From Micrococcales bacterium (GTDB lineage: Bacteria; Actinomycetota; Actinomycetes; Actinomycetales; Microbacteriaceae), in contig JAFKIY010000005.1 in assembly GCA_017306245.1 (NCBI GenBank), forward strand, positions 1-64,000: 64,000 bases of DNA, read 5' to 3'. Both the position numbers and the translations under genes were made by a program. This document shows, piece after piece, positions 42,095 through 51,161 of this stretch. Numbering within the stretch: position 1 is the first letter of the stretch; each line of letters starts with the position of its first letter. Under the pieces are notes generated by a model that was not told the origin of the DNA, did not search any database, and was given only the letters and a program-made list of their open reading frames with translations.

Positions 42095-43960
42095 ATTCTC
42101 GGGCTCGGACGGGCGCTGACTCCGGCTCCGGAAGCGCACTAGCCGCACCGCGTTCAGGATGACGACGAGCACGCTCACCTCGTGCACGAGCATGCCCGTG
42201 GACATGAACACTTGCTGCGCGAGCACGCCGGCAAGCAGCACGACGACCGTGCCGAGGGCGATGACCGTGTTCTGCTTCATGTTGCGAACGGTCGCCTTCG
42301 ACAGGGAGTAGGCGTGCAGGAGCTGATCGAAGCGGTTCGCAACCAGGATGACGTCGGCGGTCTGGATGGACACATCCGTCCCCGCACCCATCGCGATGCC
42401 AACGTCGGCGGTGGCGATCGCCGGGGCATCGTTGATGCCGTCTCCGATCATGGCCACGCGGCGTCCTTCCGATTTCAACGCCGTGATCGCGGCGACCTTG
42501 TCCTGGGGGAGCAGCTCGGCGTGGACCTCGTCGATGCCGAGCTGCGCGGCAACCCGCTGTGCGGTGTGCCGGTTGTCGCCCGTGAGCATCACGAAGTGTT
42601 TCACGCCGGCACCCCGGAGGGCGGCGATCGCGGTCGCGGCGTCCGGCCTCACCTGGTCGGCGATCGAGATCACGCCGGCGAGCTCCCCGTCAATCGCGAC
42701 GAAGACCACGGTGTTTCCCGCGCGCTCGCGGTCCTCGGCGTAGCGCGCAGTTTCGTGCGCGATCAGCACGTCTTCGCTTGTGAGCACGCGGCGTGACCCG
42801 ACGGCGACCCGGCGGCCATCCACGACGCCGCTGATGCCGCCGCCCTTGATCACCTCGACCTCGCCGGGGGAGGGAAGGGCGTCGAGCCCGCGCCGGGTTG
42901 CTTCCGCCACGATCGTGCGGCCGAGCGGATGCTCCGAGGCGACCTCGAGCCCGGCCGCGAGCTGCAGCATCCGGCCTTCGTCGACACCCAGTGCCGTCAC
43001 CTCCGTCACCTCGGGCAGGCCGCGCGTGAGCGTCCCGGTCTTGTCGAACACGACCGTGTCGATTTTGGAGAGGCGCTCCAGAGCATCCCCGCCCTTCATA
43101 AGGACGCCATGGCGTGCGCCGTTGCCGAGCCCTGCGACCATCGACACGGGCGTCGAAATGACGAGAGCGCCCGGGCAGGCGATCACGAGGAATGTGAGCG
43201 CGAACTCCACGTCGCGCGTGACGAGGAACACGATCACCGCGAGAACGACGATCGTCGGCGTGTAGACGTTGGCAAAGCGGTCGAGGAACCGCTGCGTTTT
43301 GGTTTTCGTCTCCTGCGCTTCCTCGACGAGTTCGATGATGCGGGAGAACGTCGTCTCCTCCCCGACCCGGTCGGCGATGATCTCGAGGTAACCGTTGTCG
43401 ACGATCGTGCCGCTGTACACGGGGTCGCCCACGGCGCGCGAAACGGGCAGGGGCTCGCCCGTGATGGTGGCCTGATTCACGTGCGCCTGGCCGAACGCAA
43501 CGGTGCCGTCGACGGCGATGGTGCCGCCGGAGTGGACGAGAACACGGTCCCCCGCTGCGACGTCTTCCGCCGGCACCATGACAGTCTCGCCGTCCCGAAG
43601 TACAAGCGCCTGCTGCGGTGCGAGGTCGATGAGATCGCGGAGCGACCGCCTGCTCTTCTCGAGGGTGCGCGCTTCCAGCCACGCTCCGAAAATGAACAGG
43701 AAGGCGACGACGCTGGCCTCGACGTATTCGCCGATGATGAGAGCGCCGGTCACGGCGATCGTGACCAGAAGGTCAATGCTGAATGCTTTCGCGCGGACAG
43801 CCTGAAACGCGCGAAGCGCGGTCGGAGCGCCGGCGATGATCGCGGCCGCGAACAGGGCACTGTCGCGGGCGGGCGCGAGACCCGCGATATGCGCTCCGAG
43901 TGCAAACAGCAGCAACGAGCCGGATGCCACCGCGATCCAGAACTTCATTCGACCAGTCAT
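42041..43960 (-). CDS. CPG-type P1B heavy-metal ATPase
   Basis: The 639-residue transporter has the P-type landmarks TGEP, the phosphorylation site DKTGTLT (D306), the HP-locus in SEHPLG and the hinge GDGINDAPA. The membrane metal motif is ACPGALVIS with C262, that is CPG rather than the CPC or SPC of well-studied groups. It lacks an N-terminal metal-binding domain, starting almost at the first helix, and the adjacent separate HMA protein may replace it. ATG 43960 has GGGAG 6 nt upstream. An FNR-like box lies 75-88 bp upstream. The metal exported or imported is not known. Confidence 0.88.
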   Translation of the reverse strand: MTGRMKFWIAVASGSLLLFALGAHIAGLAPARDSALFAAAIIAGAPTALRAFQAVRAKAFSIDLLVTIAVTGALIIGEYVEASVVAFLFIFGAWLEARTLEKSRRSLRDLIDLAPQQALVLRDGETVMVPAEDVAAGDRVLVHSGGTIAVDGTVAFGQAHVNQATITGEPLPVSRAVGDPVYSGTIVDNGYLEIIADRVGEETTFSRIIELVEEAQETKTKTQRFLDRFANVYTPTIVVLAVIVFLVTRDVEFALTFLVIACPGALVISTPVSMVAGLGNGARHGVLMKGGDALERLSKIDTVVFDKTGTLTRGLPEVTEVTALGVDEGRMLQLAAGLEVASEHPLGRTIVAEATRRGLDALPSPGEVEVIKGGGISGVVDGRRVAVGSRRVLTSEDVLIAHETARYAEDRERAGNTVVFVAIDGELAGVISIADQVRPDAATAIAALRGAGVKHFVMLTGDNRHTAQRVAAQLGIDEVHAELLPQDKVAAITALKSEGRRVAMIGDGINDAPAIATADVGIAMGAGTDVSIQTADVILVANRFDQLLHAYSLSKATVRNMKQNTVIALGTVVVLLAGVLAQQVFMSTGMLVHEVSVLVVILNAVRLVRFRSRSQRPSEPENSGGKDRPGVQDVLRVES

Positions 43961-44034
43961 CGACTTCTCCCTGAGCGTGCGCACCCGGGTTCGCGGGTGC
44001 GGTTCCAGTACAGGACACTGCGCGCTCGCGCGCC

Positions 44035-44048
44035 TTGACGCCGGTCAA
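44035..44048 (-). promoter_or_regulatory. FNR-like box upstream of the P-type ATPase
   Basis: TTGAC-GCCG-GTCAA is a perfect FNR/Crp-type dyad with 4-bp spacer. A TGTACT -10 (44007-44012) gives a start point near 44000, which places the box centre at about -41, the classic activating position. The nearby hairpin GCACCCG/CGGGTGC (43981-44000) would be at the 5' end of the transcript. Confidence 0.65.
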
Positions 44049-44091
44049 GGCGCACGTTGTCGCCCGGCGCGGCGACGCGCCACCGGTTCTG

Positions 44092-44799
44092 TCAGACGAG
44101 GCGAAGAGCCTCGAGGTCGAGAATGTCGATTCGCCGGTTGCCCTGCTGGTGTATCCACCCGTTGTCTTCGAAACCGGCCAATCTGCGGCTCAGCGTCTCG
44201 GGGGTCAGGCCGAGAAAGGAGGCGACATCCTTCTTCGTGATGGGCAGGGCGACGCTGTTGCGCTTGAGTTCTTCGGCAAGACCCACGAGGTAGGTGGCGA
44301 CTCTGCTCGCTGCGTCCTCTCCCGCTATGGCGCTGACCTGTTCTTCGGTGCTTCCCAGCCGCGCGCTGAGGGTTTCCAGCATCGTGAGCGCGACGGACGG
44401 ATACCGAAGAAGGTAATCCCGGATGGCCGCATGTTCGAGCGAGCAGATCTCCGCTTCGGTGAGCGTGACAGCGAAATGGTCGGAGACGCTCGGAGAGATG
44501 AGCGCCTTCTCGCCCAGGAAGTCGCCCGCGCCGAGCACGCGGAGCACCTGCTCATGCCCGGATTCGGTGATGCGGTACACCTTCACTGTTCCCGTGTGGA
44601 TGATGCGCAGGTACGGGTTTACGTCGCCGGCACCGTACAGTTGCTCGTTTCGCGGGACGATTCTCGGCTGGACGCGCGCGGCGATCTCCCTGATTTGCCC
44701 GTGGTCCAGGCCGGAAAAGATCGGCACCCGAGCGACGAGCGACTCGAGTTCGCCGTCTGCTTCGGCACCGGGCTCGGTGTGCCCGCGCGGGTGGTCCAT
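44092..44799 (-). CDS. Crp/Fnr-family transcriptional regulator
   Basis: The 235-residue protein has an N-terminal cyclic-nucleotide-like domain (VPIFSGLDHGQIREIAARVQPR, then GDFLGEKALI) and a C-terminal Crp HTH (KKDVASFLGLTPETLSRRLAGFEDNGWI). The recognition helix E-x-x-S-R matches that of FNR proteins that read TTGA half-sites. Only one Cys is present (ICSLEH), so it cannot hold the FNR 4Fe-4S cluster; the signal must differ. It is 12 bp downstream of the HMA gene in the same unit. FNR-like boxes lie before both the HMA gene and the ATPase gene, pointing to a small autoregulated circuit. Confidence 0.88.
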   Translation of the reverse strand: MDHPRGHTEPGAEADGELESLVARVPIFSGLDHGQIREIAARVQPRIVPRNEQLYGAGDVNPYLRIIHTGTVKVYRITESGHEQVLRVLGAGDFLGEKALISPSVSDHFAVTLTEAEICSLEHAAIRDYLLRYPSVALTMLETLSARLGSTEEQVSAIAGEDAASRVATYLVGLAEELKRNSVALPITKKDVASFLGLTPETLSRRLAGFEDNGWIHQQGNRRIDILDLEALRLV

Positions 44800-44811
44800 C
44801 CCTCTAGTGAA

Positions 44812-45033
44812 TCAGCTAACCTTCTGGCCGAGAACGTGGTAGCCGAGTTTGGTGATCGACTCGGCGATTTCGTCGGCCGTAATGGCCGACTCATCGAACG
44901 AGACTTTGACCTTGTTCGAGTTGAACATCACCTGCGCGGACTCGACGCCGGCCTTCTTGCCGACGACGTTCTCGATCTTGTTGATGCAGGATGGGCAGGT
45001 GAAGGGTTCCGTCTCAAACTTCACGGTACGCAT
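44812..45033 (-). CDS. Small heavy-metal-associated (HMA) chaperone-like protein
   Basis: The 73-residue protein is a single HMA domain: VKFETEPFTCPSCINKIENVVGKKAGVESAQVMFNSNKVKVSFDESA. The metal-binding motif is CPSC rather than the M-x-C-x-x-C seen in copper chaperones. ATG 45033 has GGAGGT upstream. It begins an operon with the Crp/Fnr regulator and probably delivers metal to the nearby ATPase, which lacks its own N-terminal HMA domain. Confidence 0.85.
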   Translation of the reverse strand: MRTVKFETEPFTCPSCINKIENVVGKKAGVESAQVMFNSNKVKVSFDESAITADEIAESITKLGYHVLGQKVS

Positions 45034-45104
45034 GGGTGACCTCCGGTAGTCGGACCGTTGGCGGCCCGGTAACACCATTAGGCCAAATTGCCCCGCGCAT
45101 CGCC

Positions 45105-45118
45105 TTGACGCAGGTCAA
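45105..45118 (-). promoter_or_regulatory. FNR-like box upstream of the HMA-Crp operon
   Basis: TTGAC-GCAG-GTCAA, the same dyad as at 44035, differs only in the spacer. TAATGG on the minus strand (45075-45080) is a plausible -10, putting the box centre near -42. The match in sequence and in promoter geometry suggests both sites are read by the Crp/Fnr protein between them. Confidence 0.65.
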
Positions 45119-45151
45119 GTCGTGGAGAAACGCTCCGTGAAGGATGGCGGC

Positions 45152-45874
45152 TCAGTATCCGGTGAACTCCTCCGTGCGGATGTCGTCGCTGTCGACGTCG
45201 GCACTGTCCAGCACCGCCCGCATCGCCTTGACCATGGGGCCGGGCCCGCACACGTAGTAGATCGGGGCGGCCACATCATCGACGTAACGGGATAGCATCG
45301 CGGCATCGATGTGGCCGGTCTCGCCACCCCACGACTCCCCGGAGCCGTCGAGTCTGGTCATCGTCGGGGCGACTGTGACATTCTCGTTGTCCTGGCCTAG
45401 CCGGACGAGTTCGCTGAGGAACACCGCTTTGCTCGGGACAGCGCTCGAGTAGAGCAGCACGATGCGGTGGCCGGTGGCGTCGTGCACGCTCTGCAGCGCC
45501 ATGCTGCGGGCGGGCGTGACTCCGATGCCTCCCGTGAGGAACACGGCCGGCCGTGTCACGTTGTTGTGCAGTGTGAACGAACCGTAAGGGGCATCCAGCT
45601 CCAGTTCGGTGCCGATCGGGGCATCCCGAAGCACACGTTTGAATGCGGTGTCCCGCAGCCGGGTCGTCGCCATGAGGAACGGCTCGTAGGGCGCGCTGGA
45701 CAGGGAAAAACCGCGGATGTTGCCTTCCGCATCGGTTTCGGGAGGATCGATGAGCGTGTAGTCGGCGAACTGGCCCGCCGTGTATTCGAACCCCGGCGGT
45801 TTCTCGAACCGGAACGACATGCTGCCGTCGGCTTCGTCGATCTTCTCCAGCAATTTCGTGATGGGCAGTGGCAT
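45152..45874 (-). CDS. Ferredoxin-NADP reductase-like FAD/NAD(P)H oxidoreductase
   Basis: The 240-residue flavoprotein has an FAD domain (FEYTAGQFADYTL, then the flavin motif RGFSLSSAP) and an NAD(P) domain (FLTGGIGVTPARSM and YYVCGPGPMVKAM). No Fe-S or heme domain is attached, so it probably reduces a separate ferredoxin, flavohemoglobin-like or P450-type partner. It is a single-gene unit next to the metal-ATPase circuit and convergent with none. A partner cannot be named. Confidence 0.82.
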   Translation of the reverse strand: MPLPITKLLEKIDEADGSMSFRFEKPPGFEYTAGQFADYTLIDPPETDAEGNIRGFSLSSAPYEPFLMATTRLRDTAFKRVLRDAPIGTELELDAPYGSFTLHNNVTRPAVFLTGGIGVTPARSMALQSVHDATGHRIVLLYSSAVPSKAVFLSELVRLGQDNENVTVAPTMTRLDGSGESWGGETGHIDAAMLSRYVDDVAAPIYYVCGPGPMVKAMRAVLDSADVDSDDIRTEEFTGY

Positions 45875-45967
45875 GGTGAAGCCTGATTTCTCTGGAGGCG
45901 GGATCCGGTGTTCGCAGTCGTCGCTTTCGGAACCTCCGCGAACCCTCTTTCAGGTTAACACTCCCGG

Positions 45968-46002
45968 GTTCGCGGCGCTGCGAACGTCAGCCGACCTAGA
46001 CT
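45968..46002 (+). promoter_or_regulatory. Palindrome and leaderless promoter before the 4-TM gene
   Basis: GTTCGC-GGCGCT-GCGAAC (45968-45985) is a perfect 6+6 inverted repeat just upstream of TAGACT (45997-46002), which ends 6 nt before ATG 46009. The palindrome would lie near -20 to -35 and so suits a repressor. Confidence 0.5.
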
Positions 46003-46008
46003 CGGCTC

Positions 46009-46488
46009 ATGGAGTCATCGGCCGCCACCCCGATCTCGACCAGTCGCGTTGCGCTGCCGTTTCTGATTGTCGGGACCGCTGCCGTTATTTTCGGCGGCCT
46101 GTTCTCCGCCGCGACCGCCCGTTCGGCGACGTACCATTCAGCGTGGCTCGTGGCCTATCTCGTGCTCGTCGTCGGTGTCGCCCAGGTGGCGCTCGGCCTC
46201 GGTGAGTGGTGGCTGGCCTCCCGGCCGTTGCGGTTTTCCTTCATCTGGGGCCAGGTGGTGCTCTTCGCGCTCGGCAATGCCGGCGTCATCCTCGGGTCGC
46301 TGAGTGGCTCAACGTTCTGGGTGGATGTCGGCAGCGCATTTCTCCTCGTCGCCATCGGAAGCTTCGGGTGGGCCGTTCGGTCGCCGCGGCCCCGCGGATG
46401 GGCGCTCTGGGCATTCTGGGCGCTCATCGGGTTCCTCCTGGCCAGTGTCGTCGTGGGTGTGTATTTCGCCCACGTCGGGGCGCCGTAA
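46009..46488 (+). CDS. Four-helix membrane protein of unknown function
   Basis: The 159-residue protein has four hydrophobic segments separated by short loops and no recognisable catalytic motif. It lies between the flavin reductase and moaA; the latter starts 88 bp later with its own promoter. A TAGACT -10 supports ATG 46009. I do not recognise the family. Confidence 0.6.
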   Translation: MESSAATPISTSRVALPFLIVGTAAVIFGGLFSAATARSATYHSAWLVAYLVLVVGVAQVALGLGEWWLASRPLRFSFIWGQVVLFALGNAGVILGSLSGSTFWVDVGSAFLLVAIGSFGWAVRSPRPRGWALWAFWALIGFLLASVVVGVYFAHVGAP

Positions 46489-46576
46489 TTCGGCAGAACG
46501 CGGTTCGCTGTCCGCTGCGGGTTATCACGGTGGAGCGAAATGGCTCTCCTGCAGGCCTGGGGCTAGTCTCGGGAGT

Positions 46577-47635
46577 GTGAACACTTCGCAGCGTGACGAG
46601 AGCGCCCCGCTCGTCGACACGCGCGGTCGCCCGCTCCACGACATCCGGTTCTCCGTCACGGACCGGTGCAACTTCCGCTGCGTGTACTGCATGCCGAAGG
46701 AGATCTTCGGCCGCGACTACGCGTTCATGACGCGCGACGAGTTGCTGAGCTTCGAGGAGATCACCCGGCTCGCCAGAATCGCCGCGGTGCACGGTGTGGA
46801 AAAAATCAGGCTGACCGGTGGCGAACCGCTGCTGCGCAAAGGGCTGCCGGAGCTCGTGGCGATGCTCAGCGCGCTCCGAACACCCTCCGGTGCAGCACTC
46901 GACATCGCGCTCACGACCAACGGGTCCGCGCTCGCCCACCTGGCACCGGCCCTCAAGGAAGCCGGACTGCGGCGCGTGACCGTGTCGCTCGACTCGCTCG
47001 ATGACGCAACCTTCCAGGCGATGAACGACATTCGCTTCCCGGTGCAAAAAGTGCTCAACGGGCTGGAAGTCGCCCACCGGGTGGGTCTCGGACCGATCAA
47101 GGTGAACATGGTGGTGAAGCGGGGCCAGAACGACCAGGACATCGTCTCGATGGCCCGTCACTTCAAGGACACCCCGTACATTCTGCGCTTCATCGAATAC
47201 ATGGATGTCGGGACGACGAACGGTTGGCAGCTCGGCGAAGTGGTGCCCTCCGCCGAGGTTGTCGCGCGGATCGATGCCGAACTGCCGCTCGAGGAGGTCG
47301 AACCGAACTACCGCGGAGAGACCTCGCGCCGCTGGCGTTATCGCGACGGCGGCGGGGAGATCGGCGTGATCTCCAGCGTCACCCAGTCGTTCTGCCACGA
47401 GTGCTCGCGGGCCCGAATCTCGGTCGACGGGAAATTGTATACGTGCCTGTTCGCCACGAGCGGCCACGACCTTCGGGAGCTGATGCGCGGCGGGGCCACC
47501 GACGAGGAACTCTCCGCCGTGATGGCGAACATCTGGCGGACCAGAACGGATCGGTATTCTGAAGTGCGGTCGCTCAACACCGAGCGCCCGGGGCGTGGAG
47601 CGAAGAGAATCGAGATGTCCTACATTGGCGGCTGA
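46577..47635 (+). CDS. moaA: GTP 3',8-cyclase (radical SAM)
   Basis: MoaA starts Moco synthesis by rearranging GTP with two Fe-S clusters. The 352-residue protein has the radical SAM motif CNFRCVYC (C31, C35, C38) within FSVTDRCNF, the SAM-binding LTGGEPLLR, and a C-terminal second cluster site [22 protein letters not shown]. It ends in IGG, as MoaA requires. GTG 46577 is preferred because TAGTCT lies 7 nt upstream. It overlaps nothing, and moaD follows 13 bp later. Confidence 0.95.
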   Translation: MNTSQRDESAPLVDTRGRPLHDIRFSVTDRCNFRCVYCMPKEIFGRDYAFMTRDELLSFEEITRLARIAAVHGVEKIRLTGGEPLLRKGLPELVAMLSALRTPSGAALDIALTTNGSALAHLAPALKEAGLRRVTVSLDSLDDATFQAMNDIRFPVQKVLNGLEVAHRVGLGPIKVNMVVKRGQNDQDIVSMARHFKDTPYILRFIEYMDVGTTNGWQLGEVVPSAEVVARIDAELPLEEVEPNYRGETSRRWRYRDGGGEIGVISSVTQSFCHECSRARISVDGKLYTCLFATSGHDLRELMRGGATDEELSAVMANIWRTRTDRYSEVRSLNTERPGRGAKRIEMSYIGG

Positions 47636-47648
47636 GACGAATTCGGAA

Positions 47649-47894
47649 ATGTCGGTGACGGTGCGGTACTTCGCCGCGGCCGCCGAAGCGGCCGGACGCG
47701 AAGAAGAGCGGGTCGAGTTGCCCGGCGAAGCGGATCTTGCCGCGCTCAAGACGGTCCTCGTCGACCGCTACGGCGAGCTGATGGGTCGAGTGGTGCAGTC
47801 GGGTTCGTTCCTCATGGACGGCGTCGTGCGCACCGACGAAACGTATCCGGTGGGCGAGCGGGTAGACATCCTCCCCCCGTTCGCCGGCGGATAG
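47649..47894 (+). CDS. moaD: Molybdopterin synthase small subunit (sulfur carrier)
   Basis: MoaD carries the sulfur for molybdopterin as a C-terminal thiocarboxylate. The 81-residue ubiquitin-like protein begins VTVRYFAAAAEAAGREEERVEL and ends PPFAGG, the Gly-Gly needed for adenylylation by MoeB. ATG 47649 is chosen for family length; an upstream in-frame ATG would overlap moaA. The TAG stop overlaps the start of the decarboxylase gene (TAGTG). Its partner moaE lies 4 kb away. Confidence 0.92.
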   Translation: MSVTVRYFAAAAEAAGREEERVELPGEADLAALKTVLVDRYGELMGRVVQSGSFLMDGVVRTDETYPVGERVDILPPFAGG

Positions 47895-49378
47895 TGACCG
47901 CGCCAGCGCGCGCGAATCCGAACGACCACGGGACCCCCTATGCCGATGCCGTATCCGGAAACGCCGCACAGGACCTCCTGCGACTGAACGTTCCCGGGCA
48001 CAGTGCCGATCATGGTTCAGCCCCGGAGCTGATGGACTACTTCGGTGCGGACGTGCTCAAAAAAGATGTCAGCCCGCTGCTCACCGGCATCGACAAAGGG
48101 CCGGGGAACGCGTACGACCGATCCGTCGTGCTCGCGGCCCAGGCGTGGGGTGCGCGGCGAACCTGGTTCCTGACCAACGGCGCTTCGCAGGCCAACCGGA
48201 TGGGTGCCCTCGCGCTCGGCGCATTCGGGCAGGCCGACCAGCCGGTGCTCGTGCAGCGCAGCGCCCACTCGAGCTTCATCGACGGCATCATCCTCGCCGG
48301 TCTCACCCCAGTGTTCCTCCAACCGGTTCTGGACGACCGCTACGGGATCGCCCACGGGGTGGCGCCCGCCGAACTTGAGCGCACGCTCGCGGAGACGGAC
48401 AACCCGAAGGGCGTGTACGTCGTCACGCCCAGCTACTTCGGAGCCGTCTCCGACGTGCCGGCGCTTGCCGGAATCGCGCACGCGGCAGGGGTGCCGCTCA
48501 TGGTCGATGAGGCGTGGGGAGCGCACTTCGGGTTCCACCCCCAATTGCCGCAGAACGCGCTGTCGCACGGTGCCGACCTCGTGGTGTCGAGCACGCACAA
48601 ACTCGGCGGGAGCCTCACCCAGTCTGCGATGCTGCACCTCGCCGACGGTCCGTTCGCGGATGCTCTGGAACCTCTCGTCCAGCGCGCGTTCATGCTCACC
48701 ATGTCCACGAGCGAAAGCGCGCTGCTCATCGCCTCCCTCGACATTGCCCGCAACTCGCTGCAGAACGGTCAGGCGCGGATCGGCGCGTCGATCGCCGCGG
48801 CGGAGCGCATCCGGCAGCGCATCCGCGACGGCGGCCGATTCACGATCGTGAGCGACAGCTGGAGCCCCCAGGAGGCGGTCGCCGTCGACCCGCTTCGGAT
48901 TTCCGTGGATGTGCGCAGCGCCGGACTGAACGGGAACGCCGTGCGCGAGGAAATGATGCTCGTCGACGGCGTGTACACGGAAATCTCCACGGATGCGTGC
49001 ATCGTGGCCTTCCTCGGACCCGGGTTCGAACCCGACGGAGACCGATTCGTTGCCGCGCTGAACCGGCTGGAGCCGTCCGGCCGTCTCGCCTACGCCGAAA
49101 CGCACACGCTACCGCTGCCGCGCACCGGCGAGCTGCGGATCCGGCCGCGCGACGCCTGGTTCGCCCCGGCCGTCGCAGTCGACGCGAGAGAGGCAATCGG
49201 GCGGGTGTCCGCCGACTCGCTCGCCGCGTATCCGCCGGGAATACCGAACGTGCTGCCCGGCGAGGTCATTTCCGCGGAGGTGGTCGAGTTCCTGCAGAAG
49301 GTCGCGGCGAGCCCGGGCGGGTACGTTCGCGGGGCGCGCGATTCGGCGGTCGACACGATCCGCGTCGTCACGCTCTGA
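47894..49378 (+). CDS. PLP-dependent Orn/Lys/Arg decarboxylase family protein
   Basis: The 494-residue protein has the fold-type I PLP layout: NVPGHSADHG near the start, TNGASQANRMGAL, DEAWGAHFGFHP and the PLP lysine in SSTHKLGGS (K236). The C-terminal domain (LPRTGELRIRPRDAWFA) is of the Orn/Lys/Arg decarboxylase type. It should decarboxylate a basic amino acid to a polyamine such as cadaverine. The surprise is the location: its GTG overlaps the moaD stop, coupling it to Moco genes. Confidence 0.88.
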   Translation: MTAPARANPNDHGTPYADAVSGNAAQDLLRLNVPGHSADHGSAPELMDYFGADVLKKDVSPLLTGIDKGPGNAYDRSVVLAAQAWGARRTWFLTNGASQANRMGALALGAFGQADQPVLVQRSAHSSFIDGIILAGLTPVFLQPVLDDRYGIAHGVAPAELERTLAETDNPKGVYVVTPSYFGAVSDVPALAGIAHAAGVPLMVDEAWGAHFGFHPQLPQNALSHGADLVVSSTHKLGGSLTQSAMLHLADGPFADALEPLVQRAFMLTMSTSESALLIASLDIARNSLQNGQARIGASIAAAERIRQRIRDGGRFTIVSDSWSPQEAVAVDPLRISVDVRSAGLNGNAVREEMMLVDGVYTEISTDACIVAFLGPGFEPDGDRFVAALNRLEPSGRLAYAETHTLPLPRTGELRIRPRDAWFAPAVAVDAREAIGRVSADSLAAYPPGIPNVLPGEVISAEVVEFLQKVAASPGGYVRGARDSAVDTIRVVTL

Positions 49379-49395
49379 ACTTCGACGGTGAAGCG

Positions 49396-49423
49396 CCGGG
49401 ACGGCCGAGGTCGGCCGACCCGG
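49396..49423. terminator. Bidirectional terminator-like palindrome
   Basis: CCGGG-A-CGGCCG-AGGT-CGGCCG-A-CCCGG is a near-perfect 28-bp stem-loop between the convergent decarboxylase (ends 49378) and the acyl-CoA dehydrogenase (ends 49425). No T-run follows on either side, which is common in GC-rich actinobacteria. Confidence 0.65.
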
Positions 49424-49424
49424 G

Positions 49425-50600
49425 TCAGGAGAACGCGGCGATCCCGGTCTGCGCGCGTCCGAGGATGAGGGCGTGCACGTCGTGCGTGCCCTCGTAGGTG
49501 TTGACGACTTCGAGGTTCACGAGGTGGCGGGCGATGCTGAACTCGTCGCTGATGCCGTTGCCGCCGAGCATGTCCCGTGCCTGCCGGGCGATGTCGAGGG
49601 CTTTGCCGGCGCTGTTGCGTTTCATGATCGAGGTGATCTCCGGGGAGGCTGTGCCGTCGTCCTTCATCCGGCCGAGCCGCAGGCACCCCTGCAGGCCGAG
49701 GGTGATTTCGGTTTGCATGTCGGCGAGTTTCTTCTGGATGAGCTGGTTCGCGGCGAGCGGCCGGCCGAACTGCTGCCGGTCGAGAACGTACTGCCGGGCG
49801 GTGTGCCAGCAGTCCTCAGCGGCGCCGAGCGCGCCCCAGCTGATGCCGTAGCGGGCGGAGTTCAGGCACGTGAACGGCCCGGTGAGCCCGCGAACATCCG
49901 GGAACGCGTTCTCCTCCGGGCAGAACACCTCATCCATGACGACCTCGCCCGTGATGGAGGCACGCAGTCCGACCTTGCCGTGGATCGCCGGGGCGCTGAG
50001 CCCGTCCCAGCCTTTCTCCAGAACGAACCCGCGGATCTCGCCCGCGTCATCCTTCGCCCACACCACGAACACGTCCGCGATGGGGCTGTTCGTGATCCAG
50101 GTCTTGGCGCCGCTCAACCGGTAACCGCCGTCCACTTTCTTCGCGCGCGTGACCATGGAACCGGGGTCAGAGCCGTGATCCGGTTCGGTGAGCCCGAAGC
50201 ACCCGATCAACTCGCCGCTGGCAAGCTTCGGGAGGTATTTCCGCTTCGTCTCCTCGGTGCCGAACTCCAGGATCGGAACCATCACGAGGGAGGACTGGAC
50301 GCTCATCATCGACCGGTACCCGGAATCCACCCGCTCGACCTCGCGCGCGATCAGGCCGTAACTCACGTAGTTCAGGCCGCTCCCGCCGTACTCCTCCGGG
50401 ACCGTGGCACCGAGGAGTCCGATCTCGCCCATCTCGCGGAAGATCGCCGGGTCGGTGTGCTCGCTGCGAAACGCCTCCAGCACGCGCGGGGCGAGCTTCT
50501 TCTGCGCATACTGCGCTGCAGTGTCGCGGATCATCCGCTCATCGTCGGTGAGCTGCTCGTCCAGGTGCAGCGGATCTTTCCAGTCAAAGGCAGGGGACAT
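49425..50600 (-). CDS. gcdH: Glutaryl-CoA dehydrogenase-type acyl-CoA dehydrogenase
   Basis: The 391-residue FAD enzyme shows the acyl-CoA dehydrogenase fold: [50 protein letters not shown] and the C-terminal catalytic base in [20 protein letters not shown] (E370). The [10 protein letters not shown] and YEGTHDVH forms are those of glutaryl-CoA dehydrogenase, which makes crotonyl-CoA from lysine or tryptophan breakdown. CAGACT lies 6 nt before ATG 50600, a leaderless promoter. It converges on the decarboxylase, which may also act on lysine. Confidence 0.88.
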   Translation of the reverse strand: MSPAFDWKDPLHLDEQLTDDERMIRDTAAQYAQKKLAPRVLEAFRSEHTDPAIFREMGEIGLLGATVPEEYGGSGLNYVSYGLIAREVERVDSGYRSMMSVQSSLVMVPILEFGTEETKRKYLPKLASGELIGCFGLTEPDHGSDPGSMVTRAKKVDGGYRLSGAKTWITNSPIADVFVVWAKDDAGEIRGFVLEKGWDGLSAPAIHGKVGLRASITGEVVMDEVFCPEENAFPDVRGLTGPFTCLNSARYGISWGALGAAEDCWHTARQYVLDRQQFGRPLAANQLIQKKLADMQTEITLGLQGCLRLGRMKDDGTASPEITSIMKRNSAGKALDIARQARDMLGGNGISDEFSIARHLVNLEVVNTYEGTHDVHALILGRAQTGIAAFS

Positions 50601-50679
50601 GGATCAAGTCTGCCCTATGCGCGGCGGCGAAAATAACGGGTCAGACCGGCGAGCACGCGCGCCGACCTTCACGCTCGAG

Positions 50680-51114
50680 TCAATCCCGGATGTCGATCGT
50701 GCCATCGTCGCCGACCGGGAACCCCGGCGCGAACGCGGCCTCCCACAGATGACCGTCGGGGTCGGCGAAATACCCGGAGTACCCTCCCCACTCCGCGCGT
50801 TCGGCGGGCTTGACCAGTCGGGCGCCCGCACCAACGGCCTCGGCGAGCACGCGGTCGACGTCGGCCTCGTTGTTGAAGTTGAGTGCGAGCGTGATGCCGC
50901 GATATGCGGCGGGGGGATCGGCCGCGACACCGACGTCGGCCGCCAGATCGCCGTAACCGAAGAGTCCGAGCCAGGTGCCCGACGTGCGGAACCACGTGAT
51001 GCCGGCGGACTCGTCGCCGCGCTGATCCCAGCCGAGCGCCCGATAGAATTCGGCGCTTCGGGCAAGGTCCGCAACGCCGAGGGTCACAATTGTGAAATTG
51101 GGGGCGACACTCAT
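50680..51114 (-). CDS. VOC (glyoxalase-like) protein
   Basis: The 144-residue protein has the two-module VOC pattern: FTIVTLGVADLARSAEFYRALGWDQR, GITLALNFNNEADVDRVLAEAVGAGARLV and GYSGYFADPDGHLWEAAF. The terminal Glu is a likely metal ligand. AAGAAT 6 nt before ATG 51114 could be a -10 box. It is a single gene downstream of the moaE unit; substrate unknown. Confidence 0.8.
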   Translation of the reverse strand: MSVAPNFTIVTLGVADLARSAEFYRALGWDQRGDESAGITWFRTSGTWLGLFGYGDLAADVGVAADPPAAYRGITLALNFNNEADVDRVLAEAVGAGARLVKPAERAEWGGYSGYFADPDGHLWEAAFAPGFPVGDDGTIDIRD

Positions 51115-51161
51115 GAACCCATTCTTGCGGTGTGCGCCGACACCGCGGATCTCACGAAGGG

